Part shown: positions 7,302 through 14,051 of the stretch, piece after piece
How the letters are laid out: each line of letters begins with the position of its first letter
How positions within the stretch are numbered: the first letter of the stretch is position 1
Origin: Candidatus Merdenecus merdavium
GTDB lineage: Bacteria > Bacillota > Clostridia > Lachnospirales > Lachnospiraceae
NCBI GenBank assembly: GCA_018715425.1
Contig: DVLR01000241.1
Location: 1-18,939, forward strand
Direction: 5' to 3'
Length of the DNA stretch: 18,939 nt
Program-made: the position numbers and the translations under genes
Notes under the pieces: generated by a model
The model's database searches: none
What the model saw: only the letters and a program-made list of their open reading frames with translations
Told to the model about the DNA's origin: nothing

Positions 7302-7513
7302 ATGGCAAAACAGGCAACATTCCAGGTTCCAATGGATGCAGATTTAAAAGAAAAAGCGGAAGCACTGTACCTTAATATGGGAACCTCCTTTGCAGGGGTG
7401 CATTCACACTTCCAGAGGTAATTGCGGAAGTGGTGTATGTACTGAAAGGTGTCTACAAAATAGAATGGGATGAAGTGGTCAGCTTCCATAAGAAATTAAA
7501 TAAGATGCTGTAG
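7302..7513 (+). pseudogene. Toxin-antitoxin relic: DinJ/RelB-like antitoxin start joined to a PIN-toxin-like interior fragment
   Basis: ATG 7302 opens MAKQATFQVPMDADLKEKAE and ALYLNMGTSF, the typical beginning of a DinJ/RelB-type antitoxin (ribbon-helix-helix DNA-binding part). It then runs out at TAA 7419 after 39 codons. In another frame, 7409-7513 reads LPEVIAEVVYVLKGVYKIEW plus DEVVSFHKKLNKML, which resembles an internal helix pair of a PIN-domain (VapC-like) toxin. The PIN catalytic acidic residues are not present. The best explanation is a deletion that removed the antitoxin's toxin-binding half and both ends of a toxin gene, leaving a scar. The antitoxin match is fairly confident; the PIN match is weaker and rests on memory. 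Confidence 0.55.
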
Positions 7514-7529
7514 TAGGAAATGGGAAGAG

Positions 7530-7566
7530 AGCACTTTGTATGGTGAGGTACAGAGTGCTTTTTTCT
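7530..7566 (+). terminator. Rho-independent terminator after the toxin-antitoxin relic
   Basis: An 11-bp stem (7530-7540 with 7549-7559, one T-G wobble) with an 8-base loop runs directly into TTTTTT. It stops rightward transcription before the convergent araC-type gene. Confidence 0.85.
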
Positions 7567-7594
7567 TGCTTTAAAGGAAGCTGTATTAATGTAG

Positions 7595-7618
7595 ATGCTC
7601 CCTTTCAAAAGGGAGCAT
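7595..7618. repeat. Perfect 11-bp inverted repeat between convergent transcripts
   Basis: ATGCTCCCTTT and AAAGGGAGCAT are separated by two bases. No T-run follows on either strand, so it is not a textbook terminator. It sits just past the 3' end of the leftward AraC-type gene and just past the rightward terminator, so it may protect the 3' end or add to the transcription barrier. Confidence 0.5.
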
Positions 7619-7662
7619 ATGAAAATGTCACATGAATTATCGAATGATTTTTATAAATTTAC

Positions 7663-8739
7663 TTAAATCTTTCGTACAGTTGTTTCGGCAGTACTAGGTC
7701 TATGGTGTGTGGTACGATAGGCACTTGGGGTCATATTATAATACTTACGAAATACTCGCATAAAGTGTTCTGGATTGGAATAGCCAATGGTCTCGCTGAT
7801 GGATGCTATTTTCATATTGGTATTGATAAGAAGATTTGAGGAAACTTCCATCTTTTTTGTAAGAAGATATTGTGAAAAAGACATACCAGTAAGTTGTTTT
7901 AAACGTCTGGACATATGCTGAGTGGAATAGTGGAAATAGTCTGCGAGTTCATGTAGGGTAACAGTATCATAATTGGATTCTATATATTTTAAAATTGCAA
8001 AGTTCTGGCTGTCTTTTTTTGTTTTTATTGTTGGTAGTTCACAGGTGCTACTGTAATCACGGAGAAGATGGCCAAATAAAAGAAGAAGCTGTGTATTTAA
8101 AAAATGAAGATAGTATTCTTCTTTATTGATAACTTCAAGACACATATCCAAAATGATATTCTGAATGTTCACATCACCGTTTGTGTGGAAGATGATATAG
8201 TTGTTAATATTTTGAGAATAAGTATTATTTATAAAAAATAAAGATAGAATATGGTCACCCTTTAAATGGTTCATAATAATATTTTGAAACTTGTGTTTAG
8301 GAATAAGAATATTAAGAACAATACTATAATTGTGTACATCTAAAGCGTGATGTACATGAGGTGGAATCATACAAAAATCTCCTGAGTGCATCAGGAGTTT
8401 CGTATTTTCAATTTGTTGGACAAATTCACCTTCATACACATACAAAAATTCAAAAAAATCATGGGCGTGTAATTGAGAAGGCGTGTATCGGTCATGTTGA
8501 ATGATTGATATATCGCATTCTTTGTCATCGGTAAAAAATATATTTTCGGTGAATGTATTTGAGGAAACGTCAGGTGTATTAGGTAAATGAAGTCCATAGG
8601 ATTTTTCGTTTTCAGTGATTGGATACTCTAAAGTACGATTGAGATTTTCAATATCCTGGACAAGTCCAAGATTTTCCATATGAAACATTTCCCATGGAGT
8701 ATATTGATGAAGACAGTTCATGAGTTCTCGTTTAGTCAT
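7663..8739 (-). CDS. AraC-family transcriptional regulator with cupin-like sensor domain
   Basis: The protein has 358 residues from ATG 8739-8737, chosen because AGGAGA sits 7 bases upstream; an upstream ATG at 8784 would add 15 residues without such a site. A cupin-like effector domain spans about residues 89-150 (LHAHDFFEFLYVYEG...SGDFCMIPPHVHHAL). The C-terminal AraC double helix-turn-helix covers about 248-342 (VTLHELADYFHYSTQHMSR, then IASISETIGYSNPEHFMRVF and the closing TPSAYR). Such proteins sense a sugar and activate the neighbouring operon. It is transcribed divergently from the glycosidase row with a shared 248-base region between start codons, so it is the obvious local regulator. 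The first about 80 residues do not resemble anything I know. The effector sugar is unknown. Confidence 0.92.
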   Translation of the reverse strand: MTKRELMNCLHQYTPWEMFHMENLGLVQDIENLNRTLEYPITENEKSYGLHLPNTPDVSSNTFTENIFFTDDKECDISIIQHDRYTPSQLHAHDFFEFLYVYEGEFVQQIENTKLLMHSGDFCMIPPHVHHALDVHNYSIVLNILIPKHKFQNIIMNHLKGDHILSLFFINNTYSQNINNYIIFHTNGDVNIQNIILDMCLEVINKEEYYLHFLNTQLLLLFGHLLRDYSSTCELPTIKTKKDSQNFAILKYIESNYDTVTLHELADYFHYSTQHMSRRLKQLTGMSFSQYLLTKKMEVSSNLLINTNMKIASISETIGYSNPEHFMRVFRKYYNMTPSAYRTTHHRPSTAETTVRKI

Positions 8740-8807
8740 AGTATATTCTCCTAAAAGATAGTTGCATAGCGAATGATACATCAATTTTGTATATGAAATT
8801 CAGTTTT

Positions 8808-8836
8808 AGAATAACACAAATATTCAAATATATCAA
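8808..8836 (-). promoter_or_regulatory. Promoter of the AraC-family regulator
   Basis: Read on the minus strand, TTGATA (8836-8831) and TATTCT (8813-8808) are separated by 17 bases, about 70 bases upstream of the ATG. A small dyad, TCAAT-gat-ATTGA (8833-8845), overlaps the -35 element and could allow autoregulation. Confidence 0.6.
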
Positions 8837-8855
8837 TGATATTGAGTAAATAGGG

Positions 8856-8867
8856 TGATTTAAATCA
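8856..8867. promoter_or_regulatory. Perfect 12-bp palindrome between the divergent promoters
   Basis: TGATTTAAATCA is a perfect dyad positioned upstream of both the leftward regulator promoter and the rightward glycosidase promoter. AraC-type proteins often bind direct repeats, so this could belong to another regulator. Its location makes it a credible operator. Confidence 0.4.
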
Positions 8868-8931
8868 TAAAACAAGAAATATGTTTAAAAAAAGGTTAGA
8901 TAAAGTCAGTGAATATGAATAAAATAAACGA

Positions 8932-8960
8932 TTAAAAAAAGTGTCTTACTTTATTATAAT
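8932..8960 (+). promoter_or_regulatory. Likely promoter of the glycosidase operon
   Basis: A perfect TATAAT at 8955-8960 follows TTAAAA (8932-8937) with 17 bases between. The poor -35 element is typical of activator-dependent promoters. CTTACT and AGTAAG (8945-8950 and 8961-8966) form inverted arms around the -10 box. The transcript would begin only about 20 bases before the first gene. Confidence 0.6.
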
Positions 8961-8961
8961 A

Positions 8962-8987
8962 GTAAGAAAGTAAAGTGAGAAAGTGAA
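8962..8987 (+). repeat. Two tandem 13-base repeats at the operon's transcription start/leader
   Basis: GTAAGAAAGTAAA (8962-8974) is followed directly by GTGAGAAAGTGAA (8975-8987), identical at 11 of 13 positions and ending at the start codon. The purine-rich second copy is the only candidate ribosome binding region for the first gene, so the repeat may matter for both initiation and regulation. Confidence 0.5.
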
Positions 8988-11300
8988 ATGATGGATAAAC
9001 ATACAAATTGGATTTGGTTAAAGAAATGGATGGAAGAAGATAAAGATGAACCAGTACTTGCATTATTCAGAAAAAAGATTATGATTTCTGAGAAAGTAAA
9101 AAGTGCAAGGATTCGAATATCTGCGGATTCAAGATATAAATTGTTTGTAAATGGATATTTGGAAGAAGTTGGACCGAGTAAAGGTGACAGACAAGTATGG
9201 TTTGTAGATGAAGTGGATATAAGTCAGTGGTTGATGAAAGGAGAAAATATATTAGCAGTTCAGGTATTGAGATATCCATTGGAACATGAGAAAGGAAATC
9301 ATGGAATCTTTAGAACAGCGTATCCAGGACTATATGTTGAAGGTGGAATTTTAGATGCAAAGGGACAATTTTATGATATCAGTGGGGATGATAGTTGGAA
9401 AAGCAGAAAAGACAATATGTTTCATATTGAGTCGGAATCTGATGTTTTTGCTCCGTTGCAGATTTATGAAAGGACTGGAGGGGACAGTAAACTTCAAGGA
9501 TGGATGTTCCCATCGTATGAGGATGGGTTCTGGGATGACTCAAAGGAATATCAGAATATAAGTAGAGCAGTCAGTCCGGGAAATCTGATTCCAAGAACAA
9601 TCCCGTATATGTTTAGAAAACAAGGAACATTTGAAAGAGTTTTGGTATGTAGAAAATCCAAATATACGATACAGGATTGGGAAGAATTATTGAAAGGGAA
9701 AAAAACAATAGAAATTCCATCGTATACAAAAGAAGTTATAGAAATTGCAGCGGAAACTGAAAAAACGGCTTATTTACATCTGTCGGTGCAAAAAGGTCGT
9801 GGTACTGAAATTTCAATCCTTCAGTCGGAAGCATATGTACAAGATGGAGTGCAAGGAGAATTTCCAGTAAAAGGACACCGAGAGGATTACAAAAACGGGC
9901 ATCTGGAAGGATTCACAGATCATTACTGCGTCAGTGGTTTTGGAACAAAAAATAGTCCAGAGGTGTATGAGCCGTTTTGGTTCAGAACCTTTCGGTTTAT
10001 TAGACTTGAAATTGTAACAACAAAGGAACCGCTGGTTATGTGTGGTCTTGATTATACAGAAACAGGATATCCACTGAATGTTGTAACAGAGGTAAAGACA
10101 TCTGATACCAGGTTACAGCCTATTTGGGAGATGAGTCTTCGTACATTGAAGCTTTGTATGCATGAAACATATGAAGATTGTCCATTTTATGAACAACTTC
10201 AGTATGCCATGGATGCACGTTCTCAGATATTGTATACATATTCAGTTTCTGCCGATGATAGATTAGCAAGGAAATGTATGGATGATTTTAGAAGATCGCA
10301 GAGATATGATGGACTTCTAAATTGCTCTTATCCATGTTATGGATCCAATGTGATTCCAGGATTTTCTATATATTATATTTTAATGTTATATGATCACATG
10401 ATGTATTTTGGTGACAAGGAACTTCTCGAAGCACATATGCCGACAGTAGAAAGGATACTAAACTATTTTTATAATCATCGGACACCAGAAGGCTATATAC
10501 AAAAAATCGGTGGGGTAAATGGTAAAGATCGGTTCTGGTCATTTATAGATTGGACTCCAGAATGGGATAAAACAACAGGGGTTCCTTCTGCTACATTGAT
10601 GGGGGCCATTACGGTGGAGAGTTTGCTTTTTATCATGGGATTACAATATGCGGCAGAAATAGTGACATATCTGGGTAGAGACGAACAGGCACAGAAATAT
10701 TTGAACTGGGCAGAGGCAATGAAGGAAGCTGTGAGAAAATATTGTACAGGAGATAATGGAATGCTACAGGATGGTCCAGGGATAGAAGCATACAGTCAGC
10801 AAACGCAAGTATTTGGAATATTGACAGAAACTTTGATGCTCAGAGAGGGAAAGAAAGTCCTAAAGAAAACCATAGAAAATAAAGAAAAGTATGTTCAATG
10901 CTCTGTAGCCATGGCTTTTTATTTGTTTCGTGCATTACATAAGGTGGAGCTTTATGAATACACAGAGGAGTACTGGAATATTTGGACAAGAATGTTGGAT
11001 AAAGGTGCTATGACTTGTGTGGAAAATGAAGTGGGTGAGAGAAGTGAATGTCATGCATGGGGGGCACTAATTTTATATGAATTACCTTCTGTAGTGCTGG
11101 GCGTACAACCAGCAGAACCTGGTTATGCAGCAGTAAAAATACAGCCAGAAGCTGGGTATTTAAAAGAGGCACAGGGGATTGTTCAGACACCAAAGGGAAT
11201 CATTAAAGTAAAATGGAAAAAAGAAACAGAAATGAATTTAGAATTTGAAGTGCCTGAAAATGTAAGAGTTTTGAATACAGACAAACGAAAAAAGAAATAA
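8988..11300 (+). CDS. GH78-like glycoside hydrolase (alpha-L-rhamnosidase-type), cytoplasmic
   Basis: The 770-residue protein has no signal peptide. N-terminal beta-sandwich modules (SRYKLFVNGYLEEVGPSKGD, near residue 50) precede an (alpha/alpha)6 barrel and a C-terminal beta domain with the family end SECHAWGALILYELPSVVLG (His689). The catalytic-loop block EDCPFYEQLQYAMDARSQ (396-413) keeps the spacing of the acidic residues known from Bacillus GH78 RhaB: Asp397, Glu402, Asp409. GAMTCVENE places Glu679 where that family has its fourth acid. The usual DCPxRE-xGWxGD wording is altered (FYEQLQYAMD), marking a divergent subgroup, so alpha-rhamnosidase activity is probable rather than certain. 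It is first in the operon, 23 bases before the GH30 gene. The second ATG at 8991 is an equally possible start. Its ribosome binding site is weak compared with those downstream. Confidence 0.85.
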   Translation: MMDKHTNWIWLKKWMEEDKDEPVLALFRKKIMISEKVKSARIRISADSRYKLFVNGYLEEVGPSKGDRQVWFVDEVDISQWLMKGENILAVQVLRYPLEHEKGNHGIFRTAYPGLYVEGGILDAKGQFYDISGDDSWKSRKDNMFHIESESDVFAPLQIYERTGGDSKLQGWMFPSYEDGFWDDSKEYQNISRAVSPGNLIPRTIPYMFRKQGTFERVLVCRKSKYTIQDWEELLKGKKTIEIPSYTKEVIEIAAETEKTAYLHLSVQKGRGTEISILQSEAYVQDGVQGEFPVKGHREDYKNGHLEGFTDHYCVSGFGTKNSPEVYEPFWFRTFRFIRLEIVTTKEPLVMCGLDYTETGYPLNVVTEVKTSDTRLQPIWEMSLRTLKLCMHETYEDCPFYEQLQYAMDARSQILYTYSVSADDRLARKCMDDFRRSQRYDGLLNCSYPCYGSNVIPGFSIYYILMLYDHMMYFGDKELLEAHMPTVERILNYFYNHRTPEGYIQKIGGVNGKDRFWSFIDWTPEWDKTTGVPSATLMGAITVESLLFIMGLQYAAEIVTYLGRDEQAQKYLNWAEAMKEAVRKYCTGDNGMLQDGPGIEAYSQQTQVFGILTETLMLREGKKVLKKTIENKEKYVQCSVAMAFYLFRALHKVELYEYTEEYWNIWTRMLDKGAMTCVENEVGERSECHAWGALILYELPSVVLGVQPAEPGYAAVKIQPEAGYLKEAQGIVQTPKGIIKVKWKKETEMNLEFEVPENVRVLNTDKRKKK

Positions 11301-11323
11301 AAAAAGATATGGAGAGATTTAAA

Positions 11324-12667
11324 ATGAATCTGGAATATATAACGACAACTTTTGCTGATAATAAAAAAAAGATGGATCATCATAGAATGCAATTTGTGGA
11401 AGATACAGGAATTGAGGATCAGGTAATCAATATTTATCCAGAAGTAGAATATCAAAAATTTGAAGGATTTGGTGGAGCTTTTACAGAATCAGCAGGATAT
11501 GTTTTTTCAAAAATGGATGAATATCAGAAAAAGAAAATGATTTCAACATATTTTGATTCCGAAGAGTTGAATTATCAATTTGGAAGAATTCATATGGATA
11601 GTTGTGATTTTTCATTAGAGCAGTATGAGGCAATGTCTAATAGTAAAGACAAAGAAATGAAAAGCTTTTCTCTGTTGCGCCCAATGAAATATATAGAACC
11701 TTTTATAAAAGAAGTGCAGGGACAAACTGGGAAAAAAGTAGAACTGATGGTAAGTCCGTGGTCTCCGCCAACATTTATGAAAACAAATGGGAAACGAAGT
11801 AATGGAGGGAAATTAAGGGCGGAATACAGAAGATTTTGGGCAGATTATATTTGTAGATACATTGTAGAACTTCGAAAGCGAGGGATGTCTGTTCATAGGA
11901 TGTCCATCCAAAATGAGCCAGCTGCGGTGCAGACATGGGATTCCTGTGTGTATACGGCTCAAGAGGAGAAGGAGTTTTTGAAAGAGTATCTATATCCTGC
12001 ATTGGTTAAAAATGGGTTGGAAGATATGGAAATTTTCATATGGGATCATAATAAAGAAAGAGCTTTTGAGCGTGCGCAGACAATCATAGATTCAGAGACA
12101 GACCCAATGATAGCAGGAATTGCATTTCACTGGTACAGTGGAGATCATTTTGAAGCATTGGAATTGATTCATAAAAAATTCCCGGACAAAAAGCTTATTT
12201 TGTCAGAGGCTTGTATTGAATACAGTAAATACAGTGCCAAGGATTATCTAGTCAATGCACAGAAATATGCACATGATTTGATTGGGAATATGAATGCAGG
12301 AATGCATGCTTTCTATGATTGGAATCTAGTATTGGATGACAAAGGAGGACCGAATCATGTAGAAAATCTTTGTGACGCACCGTATCTTTATGATATCAAA
12401 CATAAAGAATTGCAGGAAAGGAATACACTTTCTTACTTGTGGCATTTTAGTCATTTTATAAAGCCAGGTGCAAAAAGAATTGCATATAGTAAGTATACGT
12501 CAGAACTTGAAGTGACAGCGTTTAAAAATCCAACGGGAGAACTGATAGTAGTGATATTGAATACGACCCAAAATGAAAAAGCAGCGGTGATAAGAATGGG
12601 AGGAAAGATGGCTGAAATAAACATAAAACCTGAGGCAATTTTGACACTTACAGCATGTGAGGAGTAA
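11324..12667 (+). CDS. Glycoside hydrolase family 30 enzyme (beta-glucosidase / beta-1,6-glucanase / glucosylceramidase-like), cytoplasmic
   Basis: The protein has 447 residues from ATG 11324, chosen because GGAGAG at 11311-11316 has ideal spacing; ATG 11309 would place that site inside the gene. The (beta/alpha)8 barrel carries the family entry motif KFEGFGGAFTESAG, the wall block LMVSPWSPPTFMKTNG, the acid/base glutamate in MSIQNEPAAVQTW (Glu198) and the nucleophile in LILSEACIEY (Glu295). A beta-sandwich completes the C-terminus (ELEVTAFKNPTGELIVVILN). No signal peptide is present, so it should act on imported saccharides or glycosides. GH30 members cleave beta-glucosidic, beta-1,6-glucan, beta-xylosidic or related bonds, and sequence reading does not choose among them. 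The operon context with GH3 and GH5 favours a beta-glucoside. Confidence 0.92.
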   Translation: MNLEYITTTFADNKKKMDHHRMQFVEDTGIEDQVINIYPEVEYQKFEGFGGAFTESAGYVFSKMDEYQKKKMISTYFDSEELNYQFGRIHMDSCDFSLEQYEAMSNSKDKEMKSFSLLRPMKYIEPFIKEVQGQTGKKVELMVSPWSPPTFMKTNGKRSNGGKLRAEYRRFWADYICRYIVELRKRGMSVHRMSIQNEPAAVQTWDSCVYTAQEEKEFLKEYLYPALVKNGLEDMEIFIWDHNKERAFERAQTIIDSETDPMIAGIAFHWYSGDHFEALELIHKKFPDKKLILSEACIEYSKYSAKDYLVNAQKYAHDLIGNMNAGMHAFYDWNLVLDDKGGPNHVENLCDAPYLYDIKHKELQERNTLSYLWHFSHFIKPGAKRIAYSKYTSELEVTAFKNPTGELIVVILNTTQNEKAAVIRMGGKMAEINIKPEAILTLTACEE

Positions 12668-12683
12668 AAGGAGGTTGACAGAA

Positions 12684-13154
12684 ATGCTTCAGACCAAAGA
12701 CATTTCCTTCCAATGCGATTCACTCTATGAAATAGCACTTTTTAAAGAAAAGATTAGTGAATTTAAAGCAGTGCCAATAGAAACGGTTTACTTATATGAC
12801 AAAGATATTGTAGACAATTTAATAGATGCTGATTCACTAGGAGGTGCATCAAATACACTTACTGATTTATATTTGTTGAAAGGAATAGAAGTAACGGAAT
12901 ATATGAAAGAAAATTTTACACTTGCTGAAGATACAGTAAGTGTGGAAGGTGCAATTTATACACACTATAGTTTAACTAAGTGGGGGAAACCATGCAAATT
13001 TTCAAAGGAAAAGGAGACAAAACATGAAGAAGGCAAAAGTATTAGCAATGGCATTGGTAAGTGTACTTACATTGGCTATAATGGTAGGATGTGGAAACAC
13101 ATCGAAAGAGACAGGATCCAAAGATGGAGAAACAGTATCAGAAAAAGAAACTAG
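12684..13154 (+). CDS. Short protein of unknown family, 3' end probably frameshifted
   Basis: ATG 12684 follows AAGGAGG nine bases upstream and is 16 bases after the GH30 stop, so a real gene begins here (MLQTKDISFQCDSLYEIALF). The open frame reaches 13154, but the last 131 bases overlap the lipoprotein gene, and the tail turns into an arginine-rich, unlikely sequence. If one base is restored near the G-run at 12982-12986, the frame instead reads VGETMQIFKGKGDKT and stops at TGA 13025-13027. That stop overlaps the lipoprotein's ATG as ATGA, a classic operon junction. The intended protein is therefore about 114 residues. It has no signal peptide, membrane helix or motif I recognise; composition is acidic and strand-prone. 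It is probably a small cytoplasmic partner in the glycoside pathway, but no function can be assigned. Confidence 0.55.
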   Translation: MLQTKDISFQCDSLYEIALFKEKISEFKAVPIETVYLYDKDIVDNLIDADSLGGASNTLTDLYLLKGIEVTEYMKENFTLAEDTVSVEGAIYTHYSLTKWGKPCKFSKEKETKHEEGKSISNGIGKCTYIGYNGRMWKHIERDRIQRWRNSIRKRN

Positions 13155-13956
13155 TGGAAAATATACATATAACTATAATGTGGCGACGTCGGGGGATGAG
13201 GTACAAAAAGTACCATATAATTTTGCTGGAAACGGTCAGCTTGCAGGGATGATGAGAGCTCTTGATACGGAACTCAAGCTTGATGGTGATGGTAATTTTA
13301 CTATGACAGCACATGGATATATTGTAGAAGATACAGAAGGAAGTACAACGCCTGTTGGAAAACCATTTGAGTTTGGTAATGGTATGTATGCTGAGTTTAC
13401 ATCTACTGGAGAAGGAACATATGTTGAGGATGGTGATACGGTAACAGCTACATTTACAAAAGCAGATTTTGAGATTCCAGATATGGGAGCTAGTTATCTG
13501 GCACAGCTCTTTTCGAACAGTAATGCAAGAGGAGGTAGTTATGCACCTGAAGGAGACAGTTATTATGGCAAGTGGTCAAGTGAAGATGTGCCAGAAGTAT
13601 TGGAGCAGTTTCCAGTAACTGTATTTACATTGAAAGAAGATAAGATTGTTACATGGGACAAAGGAGGAAAACTGACAGAGGCAAAGGGAGAACAGGCATT
13701 TATTAAATTCTATAATGATGGTACAGCCTATTATGAAGACTCAGAAGCAGCGGTTTCACAGGATATGAATTGGGAAGCAACGGCAGATGGAGTTACACTT
13801 ACATATATGGATTCCGTGGCAGGACAGATAGTAGCTACAGTTGCGGCAGATGAAGAAGTTGAAATTTCAATCAATATATATTCAAGTGCAACAGATTCTA
13901 CTACTGTATCGCAGAAAATAACAGTTTCAACAGATAATATTGCGGCATTACAGTAA
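13024..13956 (+). CDS. Surface lipoprotein of unknown function with two beta-rich halves
   Basis: The protein has 310 residues. A lipoprotein signal peptide (MKKAKVLAMALVSVLTLAIM, then VGC) places the lipidated cysteine at residue 23, followed by a Ser/Lys/Glu/Thr-rich linker to about residue 50. ATG 13024 follows AAAGGAG. The mature part is strand-rich. Two segments, around residues 80-150 (DGNFTMTAHGY...GEGTYVEDGDTVTATF) and 230-290 (FYNDGTAYYEDSE...WEATADGVTLTY), repeat the logic 'DGx-aromatic...DGDTVTxT', as in lipocalin-like or META-type beta barrels. It is too short for an ABC solute-binding protein. Its place directly before a membrane-tethered GH3 suggests a glycan-binding or chaperone role on the cell surface; that is inference. 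A hairpin without a T-run separates it from GH3. Confidence 0.85.
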   Translation: MKKAKVLAMALVSVLTLAIMVGCGNTSKETGSKDGETVSEKETSGKYTYNYNVATSGDEVQKVPYNFAGNGQLAGMMRALDTELKLDGDGNFTMTAHGYIVEDTEGSTTPVGKPFEFGNGMYAEFTSTGEGTYVEDGDTVTATFTKADFEIPDMGASYLAQLFSNSNARGGSYAPEGDSYYGKWSSEDVPEVLEQFPVTVFTLKEDKIVTWDKGGKLTEAKGEQAFIKFYNDGTAYYEDSEAAVSQDMNWEATADGVTLTYMDSVAGQIVATVAADEEVEISINIYSSATDSTTVSQKITVSTDNIAALQ

Positions 13957-13992
13957 ATAAAATAGATATTTAAGGTGAAATAAGAAAATCTG

Positions 13993-14030
13993 ACAGCGTA
14001 GGTACGGGTAAGTTTTTGTATCTGCGCTGT
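13993..14030 (+). other. Stable stem-loop inside the operon, between lipoprotein and GH3 genes
   Basis: A 13-bp stem (13993-14005 with 14018-14030, two G-T wobbles) carries a 12-base loop containing five T's. No T-run follows the stem. It ends nine bases before the GH3 ribosome binding site. It could be a processing or stabilising element that sets different levels for the two proteins. The loop's own T-run makes a terminator role unlikely. Confidence 0.6.
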
Positions 14031-14051
14031 TATGAAATAGGGAGGAGAATC

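Noticed and set aside
12657..12683. Earlier ATG for the short unknown operon gene, overlapping the GH30 stop
   Set aside because: The AAGGAGG ribosome binding site lies downstream of this ATG and serves ATG 12684.
14016..14051. TTG start extending the GH3 protein by 12 residues
   Set aside because: It lies within the stem-loop and has no ribosome binding site, while ATG 14052 has GGGAGGAG.
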